From positions 1,740,751 to 1,804,750 of the forward strand of contig QRFJ01000296.1 in the NCBI GenBank assembly GCA_006176705.1: a DNA stretch of 64,000 nt, in the 5' to 3' direction. Of the stretch, positions 10,409-21,800 are shown in pieces. A program made the position numbers and the translations under genes. How positions within the stretch are numbered: the stretch's first letter is position 1; each line of letters opens with the position of its first letter. The notes under the pieces are model-generated. The model saw only the letters and a list, made by a program, of their open reading frames with translations. It was not told the DNA's origin and did no database searches. The DNA comes from Cocos nucifera (lineage: Eukaryota > Streptophyta > Magnoliopsida > Arecales > Arecaceae).

Positions 10409-12316
10409 TAAAAATAATTAAAATAATTAATAACCAATTCTAATTAATCACCATCATAAGTCCGCACTTAAAGACCAATCTTGCCCGGTTGATATCCGCA
10501 TTTAGAACGGTCGGGATGAAACTGATAGAATGCATTTTTATCAAAAAAAAGAAAAAAGAAAAAAACCGATGGAATACACAGATAAAGAGGACGTCACTTT
10601 TAGATCAATAACATAGTGATTAAAACTTCAAAACAAAATTATTGTTTTTTTGGCTCTCGTCTTGTTCGTTGGTGCCAAACTCCAGGTTGGCAGTTCAGCA
10701 CTTAGCAATCGGATTCATGCACACATGACTATAATTCTCGTGCTCATTAAAAAGCACGAGAAATCTTGCCGTAACCATCCCTGTCAAGACCGCACGTCAT
10801 CACATCCGAAATTGTCGGGTTCTGCCACTCGAGTGATGATAAATTTCACGAGATTATGCTGACGACTCTCAAGATGCCACCAGTAGCATCAAAACTTGTT
10901 CCATTTACGATGACTCACTATCTTAGCCATATTTGACTCACAAAAAAAAAATAATAATAAAAAAATTTTAAATTAAAAAATTATTTTTTAAAAATATTAA
11001 TATATTTAATTAATTATAAAAATAATTTATTAAAAAATAATTTATATTTAGTTAAATATTTATATTTTAAAAAAATTATATATACATTGTAACCTTAATA
11101 GATATAAGATCTTAAATTTTTACTCTTAAATTTTATAAAAATAATAATATTATATTTATATTAATATAAAAATAATATTAATATATTATTATATAATATT
11201 ATATCATAATAATTTATTAGATTAATATAATATTAATATATATTTTATTATATTAATATAATATTAATATTTTAATTTAATAAATTTATTAACATCTTAA
11301 TAAATATAATATTATATTAATATAAGAATTGATATATTAATATAAATACTATATTAATATTAATTAAAAAATTATATTAGTATAAATATTAAAATATGAT
11401 AAATATTATAATATTAATATTATATTTATAAAAATATTAAAATAATATTAATATAATATTATACTATCACTATTCAGTATTTCATTCTAGCCATCCATGA
11501 TATTTTATAAAATTTTAGTCATAGATTTAAAAAGATATTTTGAAAAATAAAAAAGTACAACCACTTTCTAAAAAGTACTAAAATTCATCTCCTTCATTGT
11601 TTTTTACTTTTCATGGAATATAAAAAATAATTTTTCATGAGAAAAACTTTTTCTATTCTTTCTTCTCTTAAAACTTCAACCAAATAAGAAGCTTCTTCTT
11701 CATTTTCTAGGATGTGTCTCTTCTCCTCTCCACTTTTCATGAGCGAAACTCATCCTAAATTTTTTATGAATGTTTGAATGAATATAGCTATTGTTGCTCA
11801 AAATCCTATCAGGATGAACAGATAGATGTTTCTTACTGAAATAGATTTATAATCATAGAAAATAATTAGAGATTAGAGATTTGTCAGATGTATGCGAGGA
11901 AGATCCTCCAATGCTTATAAGATTCAAATCTGATCGAATATGAATTGGATATCAATATATCTATATTTATATTTATTTTATTTAAAAAAATATAGATATA
12001 GGATGTTAGTTAGATGCAAAAATTTAAATTTATTAAATAAATATAAATATAAATCGAGTATTGAAAATATGGATATAAATATGAATATAATTTGAATAAT
12101 TAAATTTTATGATTATAAAATCAAAGATATTATTAAGTGAATGATAAATCAAGTTTATAGCATGCTAATATGATCATTTATTTTTTTAAAAAAATTATAA
12201 ATATTATATAAAAATTAAATAAGATTATAAATAAAATTGGATATTCAGACATAAATCGGATAATTATCTACGCATATTTATATATTAATTTTTTTATAGA
12301 TATGAATATTAATATG
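10409..12316. other. AT-rich DNA without a recognised gene
   Basis: Mixed sequence to about 10930, then strongly AT-rich DNA full of TTAATATAATATTAATA-like strings to about 11470, then moderately AT-rich DNA. From about 11890 there are recurring GGATATGAATAT/GATATAAATAT strings that continue across GY2 at 17755-17800. Short ORFs here show no protein motif. I see no RNA gene. Confidence 0.7.
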
Positions 12317-12321
12317 GATAC

Positions 12322-13720
12322 TGTTGGTGCAGAAATCCGTCGCCGCCGGAGGTCGCCGCAATCGAGGCCGCTGGGCGCCGTCGGGGACCTGCAAAACGAA
12401 GTCCCGTCCGGAACCGGTGGGGTGGTGGCTCCGGCAGGACCCTCCGACGGTCAAGTTAGTTTCCGACCAACAGTAATGGAGTGCTCGGAATGAGTTCCGG
12501 AGCTTAGAGATGCGGAGGAGAGCTTAGAGAGTCGAGAGTTCAGAGAGCTTAGCCTTAGTATGTCGGGAGGGGTCCTTTTATAGCGGAGCTTAGTTGATGG
12601 TGACGGCTGTGCCGTCTGGCAGAGAGTCGTCGAGCAGCATGGAGTTTCGTACGGAGAGGAAGGCGTCGTCTGGTAGATCGTGGGAGCCATACCGGCGAGT
12701 CGTGGGCCGCATGGAGTCCGGTACGGAGAGGTAGGCGTCGTCCGGTAGATCGTGGGAGCCATACCGGCGAGCCGTGGGCCGCATGGAGTCCGGTACGGAG
12801 AGGGAGGCGTCGTCCGGTAGGTCGTGGGAGCCATACCGGCGAGCCGTGGGCCGCATGGAGTCCGGTACGGAGAGGAAGGCGTCGTCCGGTTTTGCTGCAG
12901 GCGACAGTTCGTCCAATGGAGTTCGGACTTGTAACAGAGTTCGGCCGAGGGGGAAGCTGGGGGAGTTCGTCTGGCTGAAGGGTCGGCCGTCTGTAGAGTT
13001 CGGCCGCTGAGAGGCCCGAAGAAGCTCGGCTGGCCAGTTGAAGGACTTCGGTTGCTAGTTGGTTCGGCCAGGGCTCGCTGAGGAGTTCGGTCCGAAGGAG
13101 TTCGGCTGCACGGGCTCGCCTGGGGTCGGTCCGAAGGAGTTCGGCCGTGGGAAGTCCGAAGGAGTTCGGCTGCACGGGCTCGCCTGGGGTCGGTCCGAAG
13201 GAGTTCGGCCAAGTCCGAAGGAGTTCGGCTGCATGGGCTCGCCTGGGGTCGGTCCGAAGGAGTTCGGCCGTGGGAAGCCCGAAGGAGTTCGGCTGCACGG
13301 GCTCGCCTGGGGTCGGTCCGAAGGAGTTCGGCCGTGGGGCCCGAAGGAGTTCGGGCTCGTAGGAGAGTTCGGCTGAAGGGAAAACCCGGGAGGAGCTCGG
13401 ATGGCCGAACGGGCGTCTGGGAGGAGTCCGTCTCCCGAAGAAGTCCAGCCGCTTGGAGTCCAAGGAGCTCGGCCGTCAGGAAGTTCGGCCGGCGGTGGAA
13501 GTTCGTCCTCTAGGCAGTTCGGCCCGGACCTTGGCGCAGGGGAGTTCGGCCTCTAGGCAGTTCGGCCCGGACCTTGGCGCAGGGGAGTTCGGCCTCTAGG
13601 CAGTTCGGCCGTGGTAGGGGCTCGGCCTGGCGCCTGGCGCTAAAGCTCTTCAGCGGCTACTGGTTACATTGGGCTGAGCGTCGGGCCGGGCTTCGGCAGG
13701 AGCGGGATTTATCCCCAACA
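12322..13720 (-). repeat. GY2 3' LTR (1399 bp) with internal tandem repeats
   Basis: Minus orientation. The TATA box complement CCTTTTATAG is at 12574-12583. U3 holds a 72-bp tandem repeat (GTACGGAGAG at 12649, 12721, 12793 and 12865) and a unit of about 64 bp (GGGGTCGGT at 13122, 13186, 13245 and 13309). Two 44-bp copies near 13510-13600 include CAGTTCGGCCCGGACC. The long ORFs on both strands here arise because these units repeat in frame and lack stops. Confidence 0.9.
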
Positions 13721-14059
13721 GTAGCCCCCCCACTCCCGAGTTCAAAAATTGAAGGAAGGGAGTACCAAAACAGGCGACTGCCGAAGTCTTCCTTCCAGGC
13801 TCCGCATTTGTTGCAGCTGAAGCTCGGGGAGGTCTCATCTCCAGCCAAGATTGACGCTGAAGTTGAGGCTGAGGCTTGGGGGAGACCTCATCTTCAGTCG
13901 ATGTTTGGAGTTGAAATGGAACTCGTTTCCGGCTAAAGTCGATGAAGCTGATGTTGAAGCCGAAGTAAGACTCGCCTCCTTCGGTCGAGGTCGGATTTGA
14001 GCTCCTCGGGGGCGACATTATCTTCGTCAGTTGAAGTCGACTCGAGGGAGACCTCCTAT
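13721..14059 (-). other. GY2 polypurine tract and 3' leader of the arrays
   Basis: The polypurine tract complement lies at 13722-13741, next to the LTR. The rest is non-repeat 3' untranslated sequence, homologous to 45025-45220 of GY5 (for example CCAAAACAGGCGACTGCCG). No ORF of interest. Confidence 0.7.
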
Positions 14060-14405
14060 CTTGCAGCCGAGGTTGAAGTGCGCGCTCGGGGGAGATCTTA
14101 TCTCCTACGGCCGAGCTGAGGTGCGCGCTCGGGGGAGATCTTATCTCCTGCAGCCGAAGTGAAGTGCGCGCTCGGGGGAGATCTTATCTCCTGCAGCCGA
14201 AGTGAAGTGCGCGCTCGGGGGAGATCTTATCTCCTGCAGCCGAAGTGAAGTGCGCGCTCGGGGGAGATCTTATCTCCTGCAGCCGAAGTGAAGTGCGCGC
14301 TCGGGGGAGATCTTATCTCCTGCAGCCGAAGCGAAGTGCGCGCTCGGGGGAGATCTTATCTCCTGCAGCCGAAGTGAAGTGCGCGCTCGGGAGGAGATCT
14401 TATCT
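14060..14405 (-). repeat. GY2 43-bp tandem array
   Basis: About seven near-identical 43-bp units containing GTGCGCGCTCGGGGGAGATC and TTATCTCCTGCAGCCGAAG. CTCGGGGG starts at 14128, 14171, 14214, 14257, 14300 and 14343. The core GGAGAT-CTT-ATCTCC is a 15-base palindrome with a 3-base centre. Confidence 0.92.
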
Positions 14406-15080
14406 CCTGCAGCCGAGCTTGTTGTTCGGGAGAGATCTTATTTCTGGCCGAACTTTGCCTTCGGGAGAGATCTTATCTCTGGCCGAGGTTGCGGTTCGGG
14501 AGAGATCTTATCTCTGGCCGACCTTATTGTTCGGAGAGATCTTATCTCTGGCCGAACTTGGCCTTCGGGAGAGATCTTTCTCTGGCCGAGGTTGCGGTTC
14601 AGGAGAGATCTTATCTCTGGCCGACCTTGTTGTTCGGGAGAGATCTTATCTCTGGCCGAGGTTGCGGTTCGGGAGAGATCTTATCTCTGGCCGACCTTGT
14701 TGTTCGGGAGAGATCTTATCTCTGGCCGAACTTTGCCTTCGGGAGAGATCTTATCTCTGGCCGAGGTTGCGGTTCGGGAGAGATCTTATCTCTGCGACCG
14801 ACCTTATTGTTCGGGAGAGATCTTATCTCTGGCCGAACTTGGCCTTCGGGAGAGATCTTATCTCTGGCCGAGGTTGCGGTTCGGGAGAGATCTTATCTCT
14901 GGCCGACCTTATTGTTCGGGAGAGATCTTATCTCTGGCCGAACTTGGCCTTCGGGAGAGATCTTATCTCTGGCCGAGGTTGCGGTTCGGGAGAGATCTTA
15001 TCTCTGGCCGACCTTGTTGTTCGGGAGAGATCTTATCTCTGGCCGAACTTTGCCTTCGGGAGAGATCTTATCTCTTGCCG
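14406..15080 (-). repeat. GY2 35-bp array organised as a 105-bp higher-order repeat
   Basis: Three 35-bp monomer types alternate, each with GAGAGATCTTATCTCTGGCC followed by a variable part: AACTTGGCCTTCGG, AGGTTGCGGTTCGG or ACCTTATTGTTCGG. The AACTT type recurs at 14836, 14941 and 15046, exactly 105 bp apart. Because 105 is a multiple of three, all three forward frames stay open for over 200 codons. These frames are not genes. Confidence 0.92.
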
Positions 15081-15399
15081 AGGTTGATGCTCGCGTTAGG
15101 ACGAGGTTCTCCTCCTGTTCCTAACCGAGGTTGTTCACGGTCGCTCGGGAGAGATCTTATCTCTAGCCGAGATTGATGTGCGCGCTCGGGGGAGATCTTA
15201 TCTCCTGCGGCCGAGCTTCTCTCGGGGGAGATCTTATCTCCTGCGGCCGAGGTGCGCGCTCGGGGGAGATCTTATCTCCTGCGGCCGAGCTTGTGGCTCG
15301 CGTTAGGACGAGGTTCTCCTCCTGTTCCTAACGCGGCGATTATTGACTGCTGCTCTCCTGTCATCGCATAGTTTTCGCATCCAGAAATAATATTATGCA
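15081..15399 (-). repeat. GY2 mixed end of the arrays
   Basis: Single copies of the 115-bp type motif (GTTAGGACGAGGTTCTCCTC at about 15093 and 15301) are interleaved with several GGAGATCTTATCTCC units. After 15340 it becomes non-repetitive. Confidence 0.8.
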
Positions 15400-16238
15400 G
15401 AGGGGAGAATTTTACCGAAGGGAAATCGTGGACAGCGCGCTCTCATTTGAGGGGTCGACGGGGCGTTGTTCCTCGGAGCTCCCTCGAGCAGCAAGTCCCG
15501 TCCAGACGACCTCCTCTATCTCATGCCGGCCTTCATAATTTGGACCATGCTTCTCTTGACTTTGTCGCTGGGGATGACAATCACCGATGTAGCTAGCTCC
15601 TAGCTCCTCCCCGGGGTGGCGTTGATGATGCCGCGGGACGGCCAACCTTCTTGTCTTTTCCGGTTACAGCAGTGCCTATAGCCGATCTTCTCCTTGATCG
15701 CGCATGTTTGGAGAGGCCGTAGTCCTTCAGGTCTTGGCGGTTGGCTCTTAACTTTGCCGAGAATTCGAGTTAGAGGAGCGGGTCGTAGTTGCGGAACCTT
15801 CCGGGAGGGGGGCTTCGTTCCGTCCTTGCCGGCGCCGAACTTTATTTTGGAGGTTGAGTTGAGGAGTTCGGCTTTCCACCGAGCTTCATTTTACCTTGAT
15901 GCCGAGCTTTGGGGGGAGCCCGGCTTTTCTCCGAGCCGAACTTCTTTCCGCTTCGGCGGAGAACTTCTGCTCTCTGTTTCTCTCTTCGGGGCGATTGGGC
16001 TCTTCCCTAAGGCTGATTTCTCACGCCCTCATGGCGGGCTTGCTGGTGGAGTCGCTACCGGAGGCTGCTGTAAAGCGTGCAACGCCTCCGTGAGGCCACG
16101 GCCACGGATCTGTCGGTCAAGCAGGCCAAACTGCTTCACATCCATCGCGGGTTTAGGTGGAACCTAGGCCGCCGGGGCTGAAGCAGGAGCAGACGCAGAG
16201 GCCACCGAACGCCGTGCGGAAGCTCTCCTGGGTGGCGT
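15400..16238 (-). pseudogene. gag: GY2 gag remnant with pol and capsid-core deletions
   Basis: Read on the minus strand, the gag leader starts at 16238, where the initiator codon is ACG instead of ATG, followed by PPRRAS-type codons. The N-terminal part runs to about 16000. At a GAGAGCAGAAGTTCTC junction (about 15965-15980) it jumps to the gag tail, skipping the capsid core and the zinc knuckle. The tail (about 15620-15660) is followed by the same pol-deletion scar as GY1, GY3 and GY6, and then by the integrase-end remnant near 15500-15560. The 77-codon minus ORF at 15412-15645 covers this fusion and is unlikely to be a functional protein. Confidence 0.75.
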
Positions 16239-16340
16239 TTTCTCTTCGAAAGAGAAAAGGAAGATCTCTGGAGAGGGAAGAGAAGGGTCGCCGAGCACTC
16301 CTTTAAGAACAAGGGAACCTCGAAGGTTCAGGCCCTTCCT

Positions 16341-17754
16341 TTAGCGCCAATCTGTTGGTGCAGAAATCCGTCGCCGCCGGAGGTCGCCGCAATCGAGGCC
16401 GCTGGGCGCCGCCGGGGACCTGCAAAACGAAGTCCCGTCCGGAACCGGTGGGGTGGTGGCTCCGGCAGGACCCTCCGACGGTCAAGTTAGTTTCCGACCA
16501 ACAGTAATGGAGTGCTCGGAATGAGTTCCGGAGCTTAGAGATGCGGAGGAGAGCTTAGAGAGTCGAGAGTTCAGAGAGCTTAGCCTTAGTATGTCGGGAG
16601 GGGTCCTTTTATAGCGGAGCTTAGTTGATGGTGACGGCTGTGCCGTCTGGCAGAGAGTCGTCGAGCAGCATGGAGTTTCGTACGGAGAGGAAGGCGTCGT
16701 CTGGTAGATCGTGGGAGCCATACCGGCGAGTCGTGGGCCGCATGGAGTCCGGTACGGAGAGGTAGGCGTCGTCCGGTAGATCGTGGGAGCCATACCGGCG
16801 AGCCGTGGGCCGCATGGAGTCCGGTACGGAGAGGGAGGCGTCGTCCGGTAGGTCGTGGGAGCCATACCGGCGAGCCGTGGGCCGCATGGAATCCGGTACG
16901 GAGAGGAAGGCGTCGTCCGGTTTTGCTGCAGGCGACAGTTCGTCCAATGGAGTTCGGACTTGTAACAGAGTTCGGCCGAGGGGGAAGCTGGGGGAGTTCG
17001 TCTGGCTGAAGGGTCGGCCGTCTGTAGAGTTCGGTCGCTGAGAGGCCCGAAGAAGCTCGGCTGGCCAGTTGAAGGACTTCGGTTGCTAGTTGGTTCGGCC
17101 AGGGCTCGCTGAGGAGTTCGGTCCGAAGGAGTTCGGCTGCACGGGCTCGCCTGGGGTCGGTCCGAAGGAGTTCGGCCGTGGGAAGTCCGAAGGAGTTCGG
17201 CTGCACGGGCTCGCCTGGGGTCGGTCCGAAGGAGTTCGGCCGTGGGAAGTCCGAAGGAGTTCGGCTGCGGGGCTCGCCTGGGGTCGGTCCGAAGGAGTTC
17301 GGCCGTGGGGCCCGAAGGAGTTCGGCTGCACGGGCTCGCCTGGGGTCGGTCCGAAGGAGTTCGGCCGTGGGGCCCGAAGGAGTTCGGGCTCGTAGGAGAG
17401 TTCGGCTGCAAGGGAAAACCCGGGAGGAGCTCGGATGGCCGAACGGGCGTCTGGGAGGAGTCCGTCTCCCGAAGAAGTCCAGCCGCTTGGAGTCCAAGGA
17501 GCTCGGCCGTCAGGAAGTTCGGCTGGCGGTGGAAGTTCGTCCTCTAGGCAGTTCGGCCCGGACCTTGGCGCAGGGGAGTTCGGCCTCTAGGCAGTTCGGC
17601 CCGGACCTTGGCGCAGGGGAGTTCGGCCTCTAGGCAGTTCGGCCGTGGTAGGGGCTCGGCCTGGCGCCTGACGCTAAAGCTCTTCAGCGGCTACTGGTTA
17701 CATTGGGCTGAGCGTCGGACCGGGCTTCGGCAGGAGCGGGATTTATCCCCAACA
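16341..17754 (-). repeat. GY2 primer binding site (16341-16352) and 5' LTR (16353-17754)
   Basis: The minus-strand primer site reads GATTGGCGCTAA and abuts the LTR. The LTR is 1402 bp, with the TATA box complement at 16605-16614 and the 72-bp repeat at 16680, 16752, 16824 and 16896. It matches the 3' LTR nearly base for base, differing mainly in the arrangement of the 64-bp repeats. Confidence 0.9.
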
Positions 17755-18942
17755 GATACAAATATTAATTGGATGCTAGAATTTCTATCCATATTCAAAT
17801 AGACTTGAAATCGAAAATGAATTCATATGGAAATTATTTGATCTATTTTCACTCTAAATATTTAAGTTAGAAAAAATTTCAAGAGAAAATAAAAAATATA
17901 AAAAAATATTATATAAGAAGTTTTTTTCATCATACCTTAGAATTTTTTATGCCTAGTATCATAGATCATGAGATTATTAGATAAATAGTTGAGCCTTTTT
18001 TTTTTATCTATTAATTGGAATGATAAAAGTACGTCTTATTAGATTTGTATACTTGCTTCACCGACTATGATATATCTTTTTAGATGAATTGAAATCATAT
18101 CAGATAATAATTATTTGTTGATTATTTATAGATTTATTTAGTAGTTGCTTTTGTTAGAAGTGTATCCCCGTTTGGTTCGATAAGCTGGGAGGATGAAAAT
18201 TTTAGAAGGATGATCCGAGCTATATGCCAATATCTGTAGCATTACTATTTTTAATTTAAAAAAATATTAATTTGCTGGCAAGACTGTTATGGGTCCTGGT
18301 AGTCTCAGCCTTTTGCACGTTAAGTCTGAGGCCCCAGAGTGGCGTTTGGGTCCGGCTGGCAACGCGGCGTGGGCTCCCACGACGGCAAATTATGGTGGGG
18401 AATCAGGAGAACAGCCTCAGATATTGACACGTCTCCCTTTGTTGCGTTGGTATCGATCTTGGTTTGACTCTTTCCATGTACGTTCCTTCGTCACAGAATG
18501 CACTTAGTTTAGGTACATTGAATTTAATATGGGCAGGGTCTGAACTCCTTCAGAGATCTCAGAGACGCTGTTGGACGTGGATTTTTTTTTCCTTTTTCTT
18601 TTGGAAGGGAATCATATGAGCAAATTTGTTTACAAAATTATGCGGATGTAATTAGAAGCTGGAGAGAGTTGCTTTTCTTCACTTGAATGCGTTCTCATCC
18701 TTTTTATCTAAAGATATTATTAGTTGGATATCAGTGATTTAAGTTTGATATTGCTCCCATCCTGATTTCAACCAGACTTCCTCCGCTTTTAATTAAGAAG
18801 AGAGGATAAAAGCTTTTAACGGAACAAAATTTTGACAAATATTAACTATATTCTCTAATCATGTCTTGCCCTTGAGATAATTACAATATAGCCCATTGTA
18901 TTCTATCTTAATACATTTCCAACTCCTATGCCTTGATGGATA
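17755..18942. other. Intergenic DNA without a recognised gene
   Basis: The first part continues the AT-rich sequence left of GY2 (GATAC duplication, then AATATTAATTGG). A GC-richer island lies at about 18285-18510 with one 72-codon ORF that has no recognisable motif. I see no transposon ends or RNA gene here. Confidence 0.6.
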
Positions 18943-18979
18943 TGTTGAATTTGGCTTCTAATATGATCTAATTGTCACT

Positions 18980-19925
18980 TGTTGGGGGTAAACCCCATTT
19001 CTATCGAAGTTTAGTTCGGTGCTCAGTCTGATGCAGTCGATAGCCATGAAAGAGCTTCAACGGATGACTCTTGGCCGAACTCCTACAGTCGGTCAAACTG
19101 CTTAGCAGCCGAACTCCTTCGGACTCTCAGCGGTCGGGCTTTAGCCGAACTCCTCAACGGTCGAATTTCAGTCGGACTCCCGCAAGAGTTGAACTCTCTC
19201 CGTGCTCCTCCAACCAGGCGCCTGCGGGAGCCGAACTTCCTCCAAGCTTTTTCTTCGATCGACTTTCTTCAGCAGACTTCTCCCGAACATCCTCTTTGGC
19301 CGGTCGAACTCCTACCGAACTTTTCAGCGACCGAGCCTTAGCCGCACACCTCCAGCCAGACGCCTACGGAAGCCGAACTCCTTCCGAGCTTTTTCTTCAG
19401 GAGTCCGAACTTCGCCAAAATGGGTACACGTCAAAGTCCTTCAACCCTTTATTCGACTCCAAACGGCTCAGTATCAATACAGCTGCAGCCATCACCATCA
19501 GTCCACCGCAAGCGACAGCGATCTGCTACTAAGCGGTGATGGCTGTCACCATCAATCCATTGCAGACAGCAATACAGACGGCGCCTTCCCCTGGAACTAA
19601 CTCCGTCGGACCTCGAGCGGCCCGTCAGCACATGGCTACAGCTATCACCATCAAGCTCTGTCTATAAAAAGGATCCTCCAGATATGCTAACCCTAAGCTC
19701 TAAGCTCTCCTCTTCTTCTCTAAGCTCTGTGGAACTCATTCTCGAGCACTCCATTTCTGTTGGCCAGAGCTGACTTGATCGTCGGAGGGTCCTACCGGAG
19801 CCACCCCCACCAGCTCTGGACGGAACTTTATTTTGCAGGTCCTCGACGGTGACCTCGTCTACCTTCGCTCTAGCTGATTCTGACGACGATCAGATTCTGC
19901 ATCAACAGATTGGCGCTAGAGGAAG
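18980..19925 (+). repeat. GY3 5' LTR (18980-19907) and primer site (19908-19925)
   Basis: Starts TGTTGGGGG and ends GCATCAACA. The TATA box CTATAAAAAGG is at 19662-19672. The primer site GATTGGCGCTAGAGGAAG follows directly. Confidence 0.88.
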
Positions 19926-20030
19926 GACTCGAACCTCCGAGATTTTCTTATTCTTAAAGGAGTGCTCGACGATGATTTCTCTCTTCCCTCTTCGAAGATC
20001 TCTCTTCTTAGAGTTTTTTTCGAAGGAAAA

Positions 20031-21510
20031 ATGCCTCCTAGGAGAGCCTCAACTCGACGATCGGTGGCCTCCATGGCCCGATCCCATCCAGATCCGTTTG
20101 ATCCTGCTTCAGTCTCGACAACTCAGATTCCACCTGTACCTATGGTAGATGTGGAGCAGTTCAACCTGCTTGTCCGATAGATCCGTGGCCTCATGGATGC
20201 AATGCGGGCCATACAGCAACCTCCGACGGTGACTCCATTAGAAAATCCGCCATCTGGATGTCGAAAATCGATCCCAAGAAAGAGTACTTGGGTCGATGTA
20301 CCCACCACCCCTTAGAAAGGAAAACAAAGAGTCGGAGATCCGTGTTCGGATCATGGTTCTCCTCTACAGAAGATCTTTTTCATTTGTAGCCGAAAGTCCC
20401 CTAAGATCTGCAACCAGGACGACGCCCTTGATCACAGACTGCAGGAGATGGACCAGCGGATTGAAGAGCTCGGCCACGTCGCCCCGGCTCATCATGCCGA
20501 TGTCCGCACTGATCCTCTTTTCTCCCTCCAGATTATGTAAGAGCTCGTCCCACCGAACTTCAAGCTCCCTCAACTTGAAAGCTACAATGGAACCTCTGAT
20601 CTGATTGATCATCTGGAGACCTTTCGGATCATGATGCTACTCCACGGTGCTTCAGACGTCATACTGTGACGAGCCTTCCCATCTATCTTAAAGGAAGCAG
20701 CGAGAAACTGATACTCGGCATTGAAGCCAAGTACGATCTTCTCTTTTAACCAGATGAGCCGTCAGTTCGTGGCTTACTTCATCAGCAGTCGACGTCCGCG
20801 TCGAGATTCGAATTTCCTGATGAACGTCAAGCAGAAGTAGGAGGAATCCATTCGAACTTATGTCACCCGATTTAACGCCATGGTATTGGAGGTCCGAGAC
20901 CTAGATCAGTCTGTTGCGATGGCCGCACTCAAGGATGACCTTCAGAAAAATGACTTGCTGTTCTTCCTGAAAAAAATGTATTCCAGAAACTTTGCCGATC
21001 TGCTGGCTCGGGTCGAGAGATATGCCCGTGCGGAAGAAGCCTTCAAGTTGAAGGACGAAAAAGCCTTAAGAGAGCGGTTGACAGACGAATATAATAGACC
21101 CACCATCGATGGAGAGCCGAGCGAAGTTCGACTGCGCTCACGGACTCCCTCCGGGAGCAGGCGGGCCCGAACTCCTTGAGCTCACCACCAAGGAAGCCCC
21201 GACAGAGGGACACGAAGAAGCCCTCCTTCTGAAAGATTCCATGACTATGCCCCCCTCAACGCTCCTCGAACTCAGATTCTCATCGAAGTTAAGAACCAGC
21301 TGCCAAGACCAAAAGGGTTACAGTCTCCCTCAAACAAGCGCGATCGAAGCAAGTACTGCCTCTACCATCGTGACCACGGCCATGACACTGAGGAATGCAT
21401 CCAGCTTTGAGACGAAATTGAGGAGCTCATCAGAAAGGAGCGGCTGGATAAATTTCTTCGACACCAGCCTGAAGTAGGAGAAGATCGGCCAAGGGCGCTA
21501 CCATAACCAA
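20031..21510 (+). pseudogene. gag: GY3 gag, decayed
   Basis: Starts at ATG 20031 (MPPRRASTRRS), which is intact here, unlike in GY1 and GY2. The first frame stops at 20178. Capsid-core motifs follow at about 20555-20870 with in-frame stops, then RFNAMVLEVRDLDQSVAMAAL (about 20865-20930) and the CHHC zinc knuckle region (about 21355-21400), followed by IEELIRKERLDKF. Five or more breaks. It keeps all gag parts but no pol. Confidence 0.8.
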
Positions 21511-21800
21511 AAACGATAAGGTCAGCCGTCTCACGGCGTCATCAACGTTACCTCGAGGAGTAGCTTAGTACATCGGCGATTCGTCACCTCCCAGCGTCAA
21601 AGCCAAGAGAAGCATGCCCCAAATTGAGGAGGCCAGCATGAGATAGAAAAGATCATCCGCCTGAAGAAATGCGGAGGAACAACGCTACCACGACCCTAAA
21701 ACACAAAGAATTCGAAAATGCGTTGCCAGTAACTTCCTTTCAATAATATTATTTCTGAATGCGAAAACTATGTGATAGCAGGAAAAGAAGCAATTAATAG
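21511..21800 (+). other. GY3 pol-deletion scar and integrase-end remnant
   Basis: GGCGTCATCAACGTTACC (about 21535) leads through filler into AAGCATGCCCCAAATTGAGG (about 21610) and CATCCGCCTGAAG. It is the same arrangement as GY1 4920-5100, with no pol domain between. Confidence 0.75.

Larger units (their letters stand above)
12322..17754 (-). mobile_element. GY2: young pol-less Tat-type element
   Basis: LTRs at 12322-13720 and 16353-17754 (1399 and 1402 bp) look almost identical across their whole length. Target duplication GATAC is perfect at 12317-12321 and 17755-17759. Orientation is minus: the primer site (complement of TAGCGCCAATC, 16341-16352) is next to the right LTR and the polypurine tract complement (TAGCCCCCCCACTCC, 13722-13736) is next to the left LTR. 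The internal 2.6 kb holds only gag remnants and tandem repeats, with no protease, RT, RNase H or integrase domain. It must have been copied in trans. GY5 has the same LTR type (TGTTGGGGATAAATCCCGCT start, CACCAACA end) and is a candidate for the helper lineage. Confidence 0.92.

Noticed and set aside
10930..11470. TTAATATAATATTAATA-rich stretch as a possible replication origin or matrix attachment region
   Set aside because: Only base composition supports it. No specific motif distinguishes it from ordinary AT-rich intergenic DNA.
12451..13463. Long minus-strand ORFs (253 and 302 codons) and their twins at 16482-17497
   Set aside because: They lie inside the GY2 LTRs and follow the 72-bp and 64-bp tandem repeats. 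The same repeats give ORFs on the other strand.
14245..15176. Three overlapping plus-strand ORFs of 211-280 codons
   Set aside because: They arise from the 35/105-bp and 43-bp arrays. All three frames stay open because 105 is a multiple of three and the monomer lacks stops. No protein motif.
18289..18507. 72-codon ORF in a GC-richer island
   Set aside because: Too short, no motif, and flanking AT-rich DNA shows no promoter or splice context I can support.
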